Shown here: positions 1 through 6,582 of the stretch, piece after piece | Layout: every line of letters starts with the position of its first letter | How positions within the stretch are numbered: position 1 is the stretch's first letter | From: Prevotella sp. | GTDB lineage: Bacteria > Bacteroidota > Bacteroidia > Bacteroidales > Bacteroidaceae | NCBI GenBank assembly: GCA_024681875.1 | Contig: JAILAA010000174.1 | Location: 1-9,288 of the forward strand | DNA length: 9,288 nucleotides | Direction of reading: 5' to 3' | The notes under the pieces: model-generated | Seen by the model: only the letters and a program-made list of their open reading frames with translations | What the model was told of the DNA's origin: nothing | The model's database searches: none | Position numbers and translations under genes: made by a program

Positions 1-566
1 GAGCCTTTGAATGGCAGGCTATTATCCTCGTTCTCCACATCGTACTTGTTGCCGTTGCGGGTGATGGTGAACGAGAATCCTCCAGGTGCCTTTTTGGATA
101 GTTCTGCCAGCGACTCGGGGTCGAGGTCGGCACTTACGGGCTGGGTCTTGTAAATGAGGACGCGCTTCAGCTTACCCTCTACGTAATACTCGGTATAAAG
201 CTTCAGGTCCTTCACGGCTTCCTGCGCCAAACGTCGCGTCTGCAATATCTCCACCTCGTTCTCAATACCGGTCGAATTGGAGATAAAGCCGAAGTCCTGC
301 ATGTTACTCAGCATCTGGTTGGATGGGCGACGGTTGCTGGTGTCGTCCTTGATGAGCATCTTCATACTGACGCTGTAGACAGGGTCAGTGTATCTGAGGT
401 ACATCAAAGCACCGCAGATGAAAATAAACATCGACAGGATAAACCACGGCCAGTTGATTATAACAAGCGTAAAGACGGTTTTTAGGTTAAACGACGATTC
501 ATCCTCTTTCTGCCCGGATGCGTCGAAACCTTCGATGGTAGTTTCCAGTTTCTTGCTGTCTTCCAT
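1..566 (-). CDS. Wzz/Wzc-type polysaccharide chain-length or tyrosine-kinase protein, N-terminal part
   Basis: Partial gene: the frame is open from an ATG at 566 to the left edge (188 codons), so the C-terminus is not seen. It begins with a polar, acidic stretch (about residues 1-29), followed by one membrane segment at about 30-57 (VFTLVIINWPWFILSMFIFI, then CGALMYL). After that comes a Wzz-like periplasmic region with the typical IENEVEILQTRRLAQEAVKD pattern at about 101-120. In this family the protein sits in the inner membrane and sets the length, or drives the export, of capsule or O-antigen chains. In Bacteroidales such proteins usually carry a C-terminal BY-kinase domain, but that part would lie outside the window, so kinase activity is inference. 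It lies 60 bases downstream of rfbA on the same strand with no promoter element visible between them, so the two are probably co-transcribed. A plain Wzz protein without kinase is the alternative. Confidence 0.85.
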   Translation of the reverse strand, partial: MEDSKKLETTIEGFDASGQKEDESSFNLKTVFTLVIINWPWFILSMFIFICGALMYLRYTDPVYSVSMKMLIKDDTSNRRPSNQMLSNMQDFGFISNSTGIENEVEILQTRRLAQEAVKDLKLYTEYYVEGKLKRVLIYKTQPVSADLDPESLAELSKKAPGGFSFTITRNGNKYDVENEDNSLPFKG

Positions 567-626
567 TGTTGTTTTCTTCTTTATAATAAATAATGTGTTT
601 AATATTCTCTTCTAAATGACGAATGA

Positions 627-1505
627 TTATTTCAGCAACTGCATCAGATAGCGCCCGTAGTCGTTCTTCAGCATGGGCTGTGCCAACTGCTCCAGCTGCG
701 AGGCGTCTATCCAACCGTGCTTGAAAGCAATCTCTTCCAGGCAGGCCACCTTCAGCCCCTGACGCTTCTCGATAACCTCTATAAAGGTCGAGGCCTCGGC
801 CAGCGAGTCGTGCGTGCCGGTATCAAGCCAGGCAAAGCCCCGCTGAAGGGTCATCACCTTCAACTTCTGACGGCGCAAATATTCCTGATTGACTGTGGTA
901 ATCTCCAGCTCGCCACGGGCGCTGGGCTTGATATTCTTGGCTATTTCAACTACGCTGTTGGGATAGAAATAGAGGCCGACAACCGCGTAGTTCGACTTGG
1001 GTTGCTGCGGTTTCTCCTCAATGCTGAGGCAGTTGCCGTCGGCATCAAACTCGGCCACGCCATAGCGCTCAGGATCGTTGACGTAGTAGCCGAAAACCGT
1101 GGCCAAGTCGTGCTTCTCGGCATTCTCCACACTCTGGCGCAACAATCCCGTGAAACCAGAGCCATAGAAAATATTATCGCCAAGAACAAGACAGACGGCA
1201 TCATTGCCAATGAACTTCTCACCGATGATGAAAGCCTGTGCCAAACCATCGGGCGAGGGCTGCTCGGCATATTCAAAACGCACGCCCAACTCAGAGCCGT
1301 CGCCCAAGAGGCGGCGGAAAGCCGGAAGATCATAGGGTGTTGAGATAATCAGTATCTCACGGATGCCTGCCAGCATGAGTGCCGATATGGGATAATAAAC
1401 CATAGGCTTGTCGAAAATAGGAATCAGCTGTTTGCTGATGCCCTTAGTAATCGGGTAGAGGCGCGTACCGCTTCCACCTGCCAATACTATTCCTTTCATG
1501 CTCAT
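627..1505 (-). CDS. rfbA: Glucose-1-phosphate thymidylyltransferase (RmlA)
   Basis: This enzyme joins glucose-1-phosphate and dTTP to give dTDP-glucose, the first step of dTDP-L-rhamnose synthesis, in the cytoplasm. The 292-residue length is normal for the family. The nucleotide-binding motif [11 protein letters not shown] lies at residues 8-18, followed by [15 protein letters not shown] (25-39). LGDN with the expected metal-binding Asp110 is at 108-111, EEKP at 163-166, GELEITT at 198-204 and [10 protein letters not shown] at 226-235. All motifs expected of RmlA are intact. The start could be either of two ATGs (1505 or 1499); both are just below a -7 promoter element at 1523-1530. The other dTDP-rhamnose genes (rfbB, rfbC, rfbD) are not in the window; the next gene is the Wzz/Wzc-type protein, which fits a capsule or O-antigen locus. 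Confidence 0.97.
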   Translation of the reverse strand: MSMKGIVLAGGSGTRLYPITKGISKQLIPIFDKPMVYYPISALMLAGIREILIISTPYDLPAFRRLLGDGSELGVRFEYAEQPSPDGLAQAFIIGEKFIGNDAVCLVLGDNIFYGSGFTGLLRQSVENAEKHDLATVFGYYVNDPERYGVAEFDADGNCLSIEEKPQQPKSNYAVVGLYFYPNSVVEIAKNIKPSARGELEITTVNQEYLRRQKLKVMTLQRGFAWLDTGTHDSLAEASTFIEVIEKRQGLKVACLEEIAFKHGWIDASQLEQLAQPMLKNDYGRYLMQLLK

Positions 1506-1522
1506 ATTACGTAATACGGGTG

Positions 1523-1530
1523 CAAAGGTA
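1523..1530 (-). promoter_or_regulatory. Bacteroidetes -7 promoter element for rfbA
   Basis: On the minus strand this reads TACCTTTG, an exact match to the Bacteroidetes sigma-ABfr -7 consensus TAnnTTTG. It lies 17 bases before the first possible ATG of rfbA. No TTTG is found at the preferred 19-21 base distance upstream; the nearest (minus strand, 1556-1559) is 25 bases away, so the -33 element is weak or missing. Confidence 0.5.
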
Positions 1531-1556
1531 CAAATATTTAGTTAGTAAATGCCGTC

Positions 1557-1580
1557 AAAGGAGTTAAAAGGAGTTAAAGA
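1557..1580. repeat. Ten-base direct repeat in the divergent promoter region
   Basis: AAAGGAGTTA occurs twice in direct succession (1557-1566 and 1567-1576), followed by the first four bases of a third copy. The repeat lies between the outward-facing -7 elements for rfbA and the 1646 gene. A period of one helical turn could suit a protein binding site, but similar short repeats are also common spacer material in these genomes. Function is not known. Confidence 0.6.
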
Positions 1581-1615
1581 ACTGCAAGATGGAAGCAAGA
1601 GGATGAAAAAAAGTG

Positions 1616-1623
1616 TAACTTTG
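1616..1623 (+). promoter_or_regulatory. Bacteroidetes -7 promoter element for the 1646 gene
   Basis: TAACTTTG matches TAnnTTTG and lies 22 bases before the ATG at 1646, giving a short leader of about 15 bases. No TTG or TTTG is seen 19-21 bases upstream, so this rests on the -7 element and its position. Confidence 0.5.
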
Positions 1624-1645
1624 CAGCCAATTATTTGAGCAAGCT

Positions 1646-2266
1646 ATGGGAATATTATCAAAGATTTTCGGCCGGAAGAAGGCCGATAGCGAAATGAGGA
1701 TAGGCGGCATGGAGGATTTCATGACCCTCATCCGTGTCTACTTCCAAGCCGTCATGGCGGCCGACCTACACATCACCAACCTGGCTGCACTGCCCGACCT
1801 GCGCACTTTCAAAGTGACGCTGAAGGTACCCACGCAGCAGGGACGACTTGGTGTGGGCGAGAAGGCAAAATGCCGCAAGATGCTGAAGGAGATCTACCAA
1901 ATGGACGACTCGTTCTGCAAAGAGATAGACCAAAGCATCAACCGCCGCTGCAAGAAGGTGCAGGACGTGCAGCCATACATGGTGCAGTTCCAAGCCTTCG
2001 TACAGGACATGATGATGCTGACGGGCAACCTGATGAAGTTCAAGCTGCGTATGCCTGGATTCTTCAAGAAAGCCATCTATGGCATGACCGAAAAGACCGT
2101 TCACGACATCTACGCGAAGAACGACTACAAAGACGCCGGCGTCATCAAGACCGTCGTTGCCGTGCGCGAATATAACAAGCGCCTGAACTTCTCAGAAAAA
2201 TGGAGCACCGACTTCGTCTACCGCGTTGTCATGCTGGCAAAGAAAGAGCCGAAGGCAAAAAACTGA
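1646..2266 (+). CDS. Conserved-looking protein of unknown function, 206 residues
   Basis: I do not recognise this family. The protein starts MGILSKIFGRKK, a short amphipathic, basic beginning that could touch the membrane surface. It has no signal peptide and no clear membrane span. Residues about 20-200 look mainly helical and charged, with a Met-rich stretch (DMMMLTGNLMKF, about residues 121-132) and a basic tail ending KKEPKAKN. Only two or three cysteines are present and they form no metal-binding pattern. Codon use and GC content resemble the neighbouring genes, and it has its own promoter element and an uninterrupted frame, so it is probably real and expressed. It is transcribed away from rfbA and toward the zapA-rny block. 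Its TGA stop (2264-2266) is the first three bases of a heptamer repeat array. No function is proposed. Confidence 0.8.
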   Translation: MGILSKIFGRKKADSEMRIGGMEDFMTLIRVYFQAVMAADLHITNLAALPDLRTFKVTLKVPTQQGRLGVGEKAKCRKMLKEIYQMDDSFCKEIDQSINRRCKKVQDVQPYMVQFQAFVQDMMMLTGNLMKFKLRMPGFFKKAIYGMTEKTVHDIYAKNDYKDAGVIKTVVAVREYNKRLNFSEKWSTDFVYRVVMLAKKEPKAKN

Positions 2267-2290
2267 GAATTGAGAATTGAAAATTGAATT
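2264..2290. repeat. Left heptamer array (TGAGAAT type)
   Basis: TGAGAAT, TGAGAAT, TGAAAAT and a final TGAATT follow one another without gaps, beginning with the stop codon of the preceding gene. On the opposite strand the units read TCAATTC or TCAATTT, close to the TCAACTT units of the array at 2340-2373, so the two arrays are inverted with respect to each other. Confidence 0.85.
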
Positions 2291-2339
2291 AAAAAAAGGA
2301 AAAATTGGGCGCTGGCCGTTAAAACGTGTTAAGGCGCAT
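2291..2339. other. Core between the two inverted heptamer arrays
   Basis: This 49-base stretch has an A-rich left part and a GC-richer right part. The latter can form a small hairpin: GCC-g-TTAA pairs with TTAAGGC around the loop AACGTG. The outer heptamer arrays can also pair with each other (TTGAAAATTGAA against TTCAACTTTCAA, 11 of 12 positions). The whole of 2264-2373 could therefore fold as one structure and may help end transcription of the upstream gene; that role is inference. Confidence 0.45.
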
Positions 2340-2373
2340 CAACTTTCAACTTTCAACTTTCAACTTTCAACTT
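2340..2373. repeat. Right heptamer array (CAACTTT type)
   Basis: Four exact copies of CAACTTT (2340-2346, 2347-2353, 2354-2360, 2361-2367) are followed by CAACTT. The array ends eight bases before the -7 element TACCTTTG. The TTT of the third unit lies at the place of a -33 element (20 bases upstream). Copy-number change here would alter the promoter's upstream sequence. Confidence 0.9.
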
Positions 2374-2381
2374 AAAATGCC

Positions 2382-2389
2382 TACCTTTG
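2382..2389 (+). promoter_or_regulatory. Bacteroidetes -7 promoter element for the coiled-coil/zapA/rny operon
   Basis: TACCTTTG matches TAnnTTTG exactly and lies 19 bases before the ATG at 2409. TTTC at 2358-2361, inside the heptamer array, is 20 bases upstream and could act as an imperfect -33 element. It is the only -7 consensus I noticed upstream of the three-gene block. Confidence 0.6.
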
Positions 2390-2408
2390 TAGGATAAAAG
2401 CATTAGCC

Positions 2409-2705
2409 ATGAACCAGAACGAGAAAGATTTAACCGTTTTCCAGACTCGGGTCAGGCAAATGATTCTCCGTTTTCAGGAGCTGAAACAGGAGAATCAGGA
2501 ACTTTACGCCATGGTGGACGAAAACGAGCAATTCATCGATCAGCTGAAGGAAAAGCTGGCTCAGAAGGAACGTGACTACCAAACGCTGAAAATGGCGCGT
2601 ATGCTGGAAATTACAGACAAGGACCTTGACGGGGCCAAAGAGCGTCTGGCATCCCTCATACGCAGCATCAACAAATGCATCGCCATAATGAGCGACGAGA
2701 AATAG
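2409..2705 (+). CDS. Small coiled-coil protein upstream of zapA (ZapB-like)
   Basis: A 98-residue cytoplasmic protein, mostly charged and helical. Residues about 10-60 follow a heptad-like pattern rich in Leu, Glu, Gln and Lys (FQELKQENQELYAMVDENEQ at 22-41, then IDQLKEKL at 43-50), as expected for a dimeric coiled coil. A shorter C-terminal helix follows (about 71-95). There is no signal peptide or membrane segment. It precedes zapA by 40 bases on the same strand and shares its promoter. Its small size, coiled-coil nature and position suggest a cell-division partner comparable to ZapB or to other FtsZ-ring accessory coiled-coil proteins. This is inference from context; I do not see sequence similarity to enterobacterial ZapB that would prove it. 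Confidence 0.8.
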   Translation: MNQNEKDLTVFQTRVRQMILRFQELKQENQELYAMVDENEQFIDQLKEKLAQKERDYQTLKMARMLEITDKDLDGAKERLASLIRSINKCIAIMSDEK

Positions 2706-2745
2706 AAGAGGACAGGCAGAAAACTGTACCGGAAGAAGAAACGCA

Positions 2746-3048
2746 ATGGCAGAAGAAAGCAAAGAGAAACTCAATATAAGGTTGCACGTCTACGACGAGG
2801 ACATCGCAATGGTACTGCATAACCGAGAGGACGAGCAGTATTACCGTGCAGCTGCCAAGCTCATCTCTGAGCGCTACGGGGCCTACGCACAGGTCTACAA
2901 AGGGCGTAAGAGTGACCATACCATAGCGCTGATGACACTCATCGAAATAGCGCTAAGGTATGAGAAAGAGCTCGGTAAGAATGACACGGCCCCTTATGAT
3001 AATATTCTCCGCCAGCTGACTTCTGAAATCGAGGAAGCCATGCAGTAA
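2746..3048 (+). CDS. zapA: Cell division protein ZapA
   Basis: ZapA binds FtsZ and cross-links its filaments in the division ring at mid-cell. The 100-residue length fits the family. The N-terminal globular part has the ZapA pattern: a beta strand (LNIRLHVYDEDIAM, residues 9-22), then EDEQYYRAAAKLISERY (28-44), matching the usual E-x-YR-x-AA-x-L. A long helix follows (DHTIALMTLIEIALRYEKEL, 57-76), equivalent to the region that forms the coiled-coil dimer. The start ATG has a purine-rich stretch, GGAAGAAGAAA, just before it. It is 40 bases after the coiled-coil gene and 60 before rny; the three are probably one operon linking cell division and RNA turnover genes, an order I associate with Bacteroidetes. 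Confidence 0.92.
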   Translation: MAEESKEKLNIRLHVYDEDIAMVLHNREDEQYYRAAAKLISERYGAYAQVYKGRKSDHTIALMTLIEIALRYEKELGKNDTAPYDNILRQLTSEIEEAMQ

Positions 3049-3108
3049 GGTTTCTTCCTGCCCCTGCGTCAGCATGAGGACGAGAGAATATTAACATCAA
3101 CATATATT

Positions 3109-4653
3109 ATGATCAGTACCATTTTAGCAATCATCATTGCCGCTGCTGCGCTCATCATAGGCGTGGCGGGCGGATACTTCTTATTCCTCAAGGTCATCAA
3201 GGGGAAGTACAACGAAATGATAGACTCGGCCAATAAAGAGGCCGAGGTCATCAAGGAAAAGAAACTGCTCGAGGTGAAAGAGAAGTTCCTCAACAAGAAG
3301 AGTGAGCTGGAAAAGGAGGTGCAGCAGCGCAACCAGCACATTCAGCAGAGCGAGAACAAGCTGAAGCAGCGCGAGATGTCGCTCAACCAGAAGCAGGAAG
3401 AGCTGGGACGCCGTAAGAACGACCTCGACAATCAGCAGAACCGCATTGAGAACGAGAAGAAAGCCCTTGCACTGAAGCAGGATGAACTGGGCAAGATGCA
3501 GCAGAAGGAGCGTGAGAAGCTGGAAGAGCTCTCTGGCCTCAGCGCTGAAGAGGCACGCAACCGTTTAGTCGAAAGCCTGAAGGACGAAGCCAAAACCGCC
3601 GCAGCCTCTTACATCAACGAAATCATGGACGAGGCCAAGCTTAACGCCAATGCACAGGCCAAGAAGATTGTCATTCAGACCATCCAGCGAGTAGCTACAG
3701 AGACAGCTATCGAGAACAGCGTGTCTGTGTTCCATATCGACAACGACGACGTGAAAGGCCGCGTTATTGGCCGTGAAGGCCGCAACATTCGTGCTTTGGA
3801 GGCTGCCTGCGGCGTCGAGATTGTCGTCGACGACACGCCCGAAGCTATCGTCATCAGCGGTTTCGACCCTGTGCGCCGTGAGACCTGCCGCCTCGCCCTG
3901 CATCAGCTGGTGGCAGACGGCCGCATCCATCCCGCACGCATCGAGGAAGTGGTAACGAAGGTGAAGAAGCAGCTTGACAATGAAATTATCGAGACGGGCA
4001 AACGCACCGCCATCGACTTGGGCATCCACGGACTGCATCCTGAGCTCATCCGCATCATCGGTAAGATGAAATACCGCTCCAGCTACGGCCAGAACCTGCT
4101 GCAACACGCCCGCGAAACGGCCAACCTCTGCGCCGTTATGGCTGCCGAGCTGGGGCTGAACCCGAAGAAAGCCAAGCGCGCTGGATTGTTGCACGACATC
4201 GGCAAGGTGCCTGATGAGGAGAGCGAAATGCCACACGCACTCTACGGCGCAAAGATTGCCGAGCAGTATAAGGAAAAGCCCGACATCTGCAACGCTATCG
4301 GTGCCCACCATGACGAGATGGAGATGCAGACGCTGCTGGCCCCCATCGTACAGGTGTGCGACGCCATCAGTGGTGCCCGTCCTGGCGCCCGCCGCGAGAT
4401 AGTCGAGGCCTACATCAAGCGTCTCAACGACCTCGAAGCCATTGCCATGAGCTATCCTGGCGTCACGAAGACCTACGCTATCCAGGCCGGCCGTGAGCTG
4501 CGCGTCATCGTCGGAGCCGACAAGATGGACGATGCAGAGACGGAAGCACTGAGCGGACAGATTGCCTCAAAGATTCAGAACGAGATGACCTATCCCGGTC
4601 AGGTGAAAATCACAGTTATCCGTGAGACCCGCTCTGTGGCTTACGCGAAGTAA
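3109..4653 (+). CDS. rny: Ribonuclease Y
   Basis: RNase Y is a membrane-bound endoribonuclease that starts mRNA decay. All parts are visible in 514 residues, the usual length. There is one N-terminal membrane segment (residues 4-30, [20 protein letters not shown]). A long charged coiled coil follows at about 35-160. A KH RNA-binding domain at about 205-265 has the loop [13 protein letters not shown] (GxxG at 221-224). An HD phosphohydrolase domain spans about 329-430, with H333, the HD pair H362-D363 in [19 protein letters not shown] (398-405) and D418 in [15 protein letters not shown]. No key residue is missing. The gene follows zapA on the same strand and is closed by the terminator at 4662-4725. 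The 60-base gap to zapA shows no promoter consensus and no other gene. Confidence 0.98.
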   Translation: MISTILAIIIAAAALIIGVAGGYFLFLKVIKGKYNEMIDSANKEAEVIKEKKLLEVKEKFLNKKSELEKEVQQRNQHIQQSENKLKQREMSLNQKQEELGRRKNDLDNQQNRIENEKKALALKQDELGKMQQKEREKLEELSGLSAEEARNRLVESLKDEAKTAAASYINEIMDEAKLNANAQAKKIVIQTIQRVATETAIENSVSVFHIDNDDVKGRVIGREGRNIRALEAACGVEIVVDDTPEAIVISGFDPVRRETCRLALHQLVADGRIHPARIEEVVTKVKKQLDNEIIETGKRTAIDLGIHGLHPELIRIIGKMKYRSSYGQNLLQHARETANLCAVMAAELGLNPKKAKRAGLLHDIGKVPDEESEMPHALYGAKIAEQYKEKPDICNAIGAHHDEMEMQTLLAPIVQVCDAISGARPGARREIVEAYIKRLNDLEAIAMSYPGVTKTYAIQAGRELRVIVGADKMDDAETEALSGQIASKIQNEMTYPGQVKITVIRETRSVAYAK

Positions 4654-4661
4654 GAATCAAA

Positions 4662-4725
4662 GAGTTGAACATCAAAAAGGGCTGCGCATTACTTCGATGT
4701 GCAGCCCTTTTTGATTTTTCAACTC
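4662..4725. terminator. Long bidirectional terminator between rny and the DUF1573 gene
   Basis: Bases 4671-4689 pair with 4697-4715 in a 19-base-pair stem with one G-U wobble and a seven-base loop (TACTTCG). After a small bulge (one base left, two right), GAGTTGAA (4662-4669) pairs with TTCAACTC (4718-4725), extending the hairpin. The A-run and T-run flanking the GGGCTGC core give a T-tract in both directions. It starts eight bases after the rny stop and ends ten bases before the stop of the convergent gene, so it probably serves both. Confidence 0.92.
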
Positions 4726-4735
4726 AATAATTATT

Positions 4736-5134
4736 TCATTCCGTCGTAGCGGCCGTCATGGTGCCATCAATGACAAGTCTAGTCAGCTCTACAGCGCCAT
4801 TGGTACGCACGGTAATGGTTTTCTTAAAGAAACCGAGGCTCTTGCCTTTACCGTTATACAACACCTCAATGGTTCCCTTCTCGCCAGGTTGGATCGGCTC
4901 CTTGGGATACTTTGGAACGGTACATCCGCACGAAGCGACAGCCTGGTTGATGACCAGCGCCTCTTCGCCCACATTGGTGAAAGTGAACGTGCAACTTTGC
5001 TTGGCATCCTTCTCAGAGAATTCGCCAAAATGATGTACGCTCTCGTCGAACTTAATCTCTGCTGGTTTCTTGTCCTGAGCCCACATGGCCATACTACAGC
5101 AGATGAACATGGTAAAAAGTAATAATTTCTTCAT
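4736..5134 (-). CDS. Exported DUF1573 domain protein
   Basis: A 132-residue protein with a signal peptide (MKKLLLFTMF..., probable cleavage after residue 19, MWA/QD). The rest forms one DUF1573 domain, an Ig-like beta fold found in many exported Bacteroidetes proteins. Visible hallmarks are FDESVHHFGEF (29-39), CTFTFTNVGEEALVI (48-62), the conserved SCGCTVP (68-74), and QPGEKGTIEVLYNGKGK (82-98) followed by GFFKKTITVRTN. The role of the family is not established; it is thought to act in the periplasm or at the cell surface. The gene stands alone, converging with rny and downstream of GH105 on the same strand but with its own -7 element 33 bases before the start. The second and third cysteines of the hydrophobic signal region (C12, C13) do not form a clear lipobox, so a soluble exported protein is preferred over a lipoprotein. 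Confidence 0.93.
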   Translation of the reverse strand: MKKLLLFTMFICCSMAMWAQDKKPAEIKFDESVHHFGEFSEKDAKQSCTFTFTNVGEEALVINQAVASCGCTVPKYPKEPIQPGEKGTIEVLYNGKGKSLGFFKKTITVRTNGAVELTRLVIDGTMTAATTE

Positions 5135-5167
5135 GGTGTTATCTGTTTTTGTTCATTTTATCCGACG

Positions 5168-5175
5168 CAAAAGTA
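5168..5175 (-). promoter_or_regulatory. Bacteroidetes -7 promoter element for the DUF1573 gene
   Basis: On the minus strand it reads TACTTTTG, matching TAnnTTTG, 33 bases before the ATG. A TTG (minus strand, 5199-5201) is 23 bases upstream, slightly beyond the preferred spacing. Confidence 0.5.
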
Positions 5176-5202
5176 ATGCTAAAATTTAATTTAGAATACA
5201 AG

Positions 5203-5222
5203 AGCGCAACCATTTATGCGCT
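5203..5222. terminator. Weak hairpin after the GH105 gene
   Basis: AGCGCA pairs with TGCGCT around an eight-base loop, 33 bases past the GH105 stop. The stem is only six base pairs. On the minus strand it is followed by an AT-rich stretch rather than a clean T-run, so it is only a candidate terminator. Confidence 0.3.
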
Positions 5223-5255
5223 TATTTATGCTTTTTTAACTTGACTAAAGCAAAA

Positions 5256-6398
5256 TTACTTCAGCAACTTGTAGTATTCAGAGGCACCCAGCAGGAAGCA
5301 GCCAGTGCCATAATCCTCAAAGTCGGGAACGCGGGTGAAACTGAGCGGCTGTCCGGCCGAGGGATCCTTACCCGTACCCTGCATCCAGCCAAGGAAACCG
5401 TCAGGATGCACGGCGGTGCGGACCATGGCGGCCCATGCGCGGTCACAAGCAGGACGATAGACACTTGCCTTCAGATAGCCCTGCTGTATGCCCCATGCCA
5501 TGCCGTAGAGGAAAAGCGAAGTGCCACTGGTCTCGGGCATGGCATAATTGGCAGACACAAGGCTGGGATTCCAGAATCCGTCCTCACGCTGGCATTTCAG
5601 CAGAGCCTCGCTCATCAGCAGGAAGTCCTTCTTCAGCTCTTTGTATGCCTTCGACTTTTTCGGCAGTACATTCATGCAGCGCACCAAAGCGGCATATACC
5701 CAGCCGTTGCCACGGCTCCAGTAGCACTGCTGACCATCTGGCTCCTTGTAGGGCGGCACATAGTCGGCATCGCGCCACCATAAGCCATCTTTCACATTGA
5801 ACAAGCCTCCGCCACAATCGTTGCGGCTCCAGCGATACATTTTCATCGCATGGTCAAGATACTGATTATCGCCGGTCAGCTGGTACATCTGCATGTACAA
5901 TGGCATGGCCATCTGAATGGCGTCAATCCACGTCCACCAGCCGTAGAGAGACCCGTTCTTCGGATTCGGCGTATGCATCTGGTGGGCTAAGTTTGCTCGT
6001 ACATTATTAATTTGTACCGAGTCTGGAATGTTTGTGTATGGCAGCAAATCCACATAGGTCTGTCCACAACACTGGTCGTCGGCGTCGCAGGTGCTAATCC
6101 CGTTGCGTGGCGTCCATTGGTGGAAAGCAGCCCATGTAGTGGCGTAGTCGATGTAGCGCTGCTGCGGGTCTACAGCGTTCAGTGCCATCAGCCCCTCATA
6201 ATAGACGGCACGCGTCCATAGCGAACTAGGTCTGATTTTCTTTACGTTGGTGGGCACGGTAGGGTCGGCATACTTCTGCATGAAGTAGTCGTTCACTCGG
6301 CGGGCCGTACCGAGCACATCGTCGGCGTTCTGTGCCATCACGTCCAACGACATGACCAAGAAACAGAACAACACGGAAAAGAAGCGGATAGCTTTCAT
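5256..6398 (-). CDS. Secreted glycoside hydrolase family 105 (unsaturated uronyl hydrolase)
   Basis: Enzymes of this family (YteR-like) remove unsaturated galacturonic or glucuronic residues from the ends of oligosaccharides made by polysaccharide lyases, such as rhamnogalacturonan. The 380-residue protein has a signal peptide (about 1-22, ending VMA/QN), so it acts in the periplasm or outside. The alpha/alpha-barrel hallmarks are present: SLWTRAVYYEGLMAL (59-73), DADDQCCGQTY (105-115), GWWTWIDAIQMAMPLY (153-168), CYWSRGNGWVYAALVR (225-240) and ETSGTSLFLYGMAWGI (289-304). Asp159 in WIDAIQMA is the probable match of the catalytic Asp of YteR (D143). The start lies 13 bases after the end of the regulator on the same strand, with no promoter between, so it is probably co-transcribed with it. 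No lyase, SusC/SusD pair or other hydrolase is in the window, so the exact substrate cannot be given. Confidence 0.93.
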   Translation of the reverse strand: MKAIRFFSVLFCFLVMSLDVMAQNADDVLGTARRVNDYFMQKYADPTVPTNVKKIRPSSLWTRAVYYEGLMALNAVDPQQRYIDYATTWAAFHQWTPRNGISTCDADDQCCGQTYVDLLPYTNIPDSVQINNVRANLAHQMHTPNPKNGSLYGWWTWIDAIQMAMPLYMQMYQLTGDNQYLDHAMKMYRWSRNDCGGGLFNVKDGLWWRDADYVPPYKEPDGQQCYWSRGNGWVYAALVRCMNVLPKKSKAYKELKKDFLLMSEALLKCQREDGFWNPSLVSANYAMPETSGTSLFLYGMAWGIQQGYLKASVYRPACDRAWAAMVRTAVHPDGFLGWMQGTGKDPSAGQPLSFTRVPDFEDYGTGCFLLGASEYYKLLK

Positions 6399-6411
6399 TT
6401 GTTCAGAATTG

Positions 6412-6582
6412 TTAGTGTGTAGTTTGTATAAACTCGGCAGGCGTCATACCTGTACTTTTCTTGAAAATAGTCTGGAAGTAGCTGCGGTCGTTGAATCCGC
6501 AGTGTATGGCAACAGTCTCGTTACTCCAGTCGGGATGTTCTTTAAGGATTCTCTTGGCTTCGCTAACACGCAAATCGGTCAT
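6412..6582 (-). CDS. C-terminal half of the AraC DNA-binding domain, separate frame
   Basis: Fifty-six codons from ATG 6582 to TAA 6412. The product carries the linker helix (MTDLRVSEAKRILKEH) and the second helix-turn-helix with the family signature: VAIHCGFNDRSYFQTIFKKS at 24-43, then TGMTPAEFI at 44-52. The match to the AraC/XylS profile (IA-x3-GF-x-D-x-SYF-x3-FKK-x2-G-x-TP-x-E/YR) is complete, so it is plainly coding sequence rather than chance. It lacks the first helix-turn-helix, which is in the other frame. Its ATG overlaps the TGA of the upstream frame as ATGA, so coupled translation is possible, but I see no ribosome binding site of strength and think a broken gene is the simpler view. 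Confidence 0.85.
   Translation of the reverse strand: MTDLRVSEAKRILKEHPDWSNETVAIHCGFNDRSYFQTIFKKSTGMTPAEFIQTTH

Noticed and set aside
499..714. A 71-codon open frame on the minus strand bridging rfbA and the Wzz-type gene
   Set aside because: It overlaps the ends of two well-supported genes in another frame and has an Ala/Arg/His-rich product typical of a shifted frame.
717..1343. A 208-codon open frame on the plus strand inside rfbA
   Set aside because: Antisense to an intact, fully conserved rfbA, with no promoter element and no recognisable product.
2264..2373. CRISPR array
   Set aside because: The units are seven bases long and directly adjacent with no unique spacers, and no cas gene is present.
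3074..3094. Tiny frame MRTREY between zapA and rny, possibly a leader peptide
   Set aside because: Six codons without a ribosome binding site, codon pattern or attenuator hairpin; expected by chance.
3049..3108. A 6S-like or other small RNA between zapA and rny
   Set aside because: The gap is only 60 bases and shows no promoter consensus or stable long hairpin.
3565..4311. A 248-codon open frame on the minus strand inside rny
   Set aside because: It lies opposite the KH and HD domains of an intact rny, and its product (rich in Val, Leu, Asp, His) resembles no family. It is a shadow of strong codon bias.
5241..5783. A 180-codon open frame on the plus strand across the GH105 gene
   Set aside because: Antisense to conserved GH105 motifs; the product has no domain pattern.
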